The notes beneath the pieces were generated by a model. It searched no databases, was not told the DNA's origin, and saw only the letters and a program-made list of their open reading frames with translations. 6,053 nt of DNA, from contig VBLR01000059.1 in assembly GCA_005878665.1 (NCBI GenBank), positions 1 through 6,053 on the forward strand, read 5' to 3'. Shown here one piece after another: positions 5,708 to 6,053 of this stretch (the first letter of the stretch is position 1; every line of letters starts with the position of its first letter). The DNA comes from Methanobacteriota archaeon (lineage in GTDB: Archaea > Thermoplasmatota > Thermoplasmata > RBG-16-68-12). The position numbers and the translations under genes were made by a program.

Positions 5708-6004
5708 ATGGAACTCGCCGCCGTGGGCCGGGACGAATTCGTCCAGGGATTCAAGTTGGCGGGCGTCCGCAAGACCTTCAGCGTCGCCCGCGACGCCGTC
5801 GAGGCCCAGATCGCGAAGGTCCTCGAAGACCCGAACGTCGGAATCCTCATACTCAGTGCGGACGATATGACGTCCCTCAGCAACACGATGCGGCGACGAC
5901 TCGAAACGACTCCCCGTCCCGTGGTCATCGCGGTCGGAAAACGCGAAGAGGAAGACCTCCGGGCGAAGATCAAACGCGCAATCGGGGTCGACCTTTACAA
6001 GTGA
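5708..6004 (+). CDS. atpF: A-type ATP synthase subunit F (central stalk)
   Basis: This 98-residue protein belongs to the archaeal/V-type subunit F family, a small Rossmann-like alpha/beta domain with a C-terminal helix. It binds the rotor shaft subunit D and influences catalysis in the head. Visible elements are strand 1 with the motif MELAAVGRDEFVQGFKLAGV (1-20), helix about 27-40, the second strand VGILILS (44-50), strand PVVIAVG (71-77) and the C-terminal helix EEEDLRAKIKRAIG (80-93). Length is normal (about 100). The ATG at 5708 directly follows the TAG of subunit C, with only GGTGGTG as a weak ribosome-binding site. Coupled translation from subunit C is therefore likely. Confidence 0.94.
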   Translation: MELAAVGRDEFVQGFKLAGVRKTFSVARDAVEAQIAKVLEDPNVGILILSADDMTSLSNTMRRRLETTPRPVVIAVGKREEEDLRAKIKRAIGVDLYK

Positions 6005-6032
6005 TTCGATACGAGAGAGGGCGGAAACCAGC

Positions 6033-6053
6033 ATGGCGGTGAAAGGAAAGGAG
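6033..6053 (+). CDS. atpA: A-type ATP synthase catalytic subunit A, first seven codons (partial)
   Basis: Only MAVKGKE is visible before the right edge. This fits the N-terminal beta-barrel start of archaeal subunit A, and A follows F in archaeal operons of this order. The 28-bp gap after subunit F carries GAGAGAGG (6013-6020), a somewhat distant SD. The call rests on synteny and seven residues; the P-loop and the catalytic residues are outside the window. Confidence 0.7.

Noticed and set aside
5182..6042. Plus-strand open frame of 286 codons across atpC and atpF.
   Set aside because: It is in a different frame from two clear genes and has the Arg/Gly/Pro-rich composition of a GC-rich shadow frame.
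1..6053. CRISPR arrays, insertion sequences, tRNA or rRNA genes.
   Set aside because: No regularly spaced repeats, terminal inverted repeats, transposase-like frames or tRNA-like folds were seen.

Overview
The window is a GC-rich archaeal segment carrying two divergent gene blocks around a promoter-bearing gap of about 270 bp (1250-1523). The plus strand holds most of an archaeal A-type ATP synthase operon, in the order H-I-K-E-C-F-A. Archaeal origin is also supported by TATA/BRE-like promoter elements, a probable leaderless first gene and an archaeal-type short c subunit. The lineage cannot be fixed from the sequence. An aerobic Thermoplasmata-like archaeon is my best guess, because a blue-copper protein and a probable Rieske protein stand next to the ATP synthase; this is inference only.

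Left block (minus strand, 1-1249): three genes read leftward. The first encodes a signal-peptide-bearing, C-terminally anchored cupredoxin with a His84 / Cys144-x2-His147-x4-Met152 type 1 copper site. The second encodes a 97-residue two-helix membrane protein that I do not recognise. The third is the start of a protein with a twin-arginine signal, probably a Rieske iron-sulfur protein, cut by the window edge. The genes are packed tightly (GTGA stop/start overlap, then a 10-bp gap), so they look like one transcript for a quinol-oxidising or cytochrome-bc-like electron-transfer module.

Gap (1250-1523): a clear TATA box serves the left block (1315-1323, minus strand). A CGAAA + CTTTAAAG element serves the right block (about 1489-1503) and places transcription start at or next to the first ATG. 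Two short repeat pairs lie between them: a 12/13 direct repeat (1334-1346 and 1368-1380) and a tandem GATAAAAA pair (1420-1446).

Right block (plus strand, 1524-6053): ahaH and atpE (peripheral stalk), atpI (membrane stator with the conserved channel Arg), atpK (single-hairpin c subunit with Glu54), atpC (rotor/membrane adaptor), atpF (central stalk) and the first seven codons of atpA (catalytic subunit). Genes overlap or abut, indicating one translationally coupled operon. Functionally, the left block would help build the ion gradient that the right block uses for ATP synthesis.

Most of the window is ordinary. The points most worth a second look are the c subunit's first helix (Trp23, Gln25, Lys26), the repeat pair between the divergent promoters, the dense N-glycosylation sequons in the cupredoxin and the unidentified 97-residue membrane protein.
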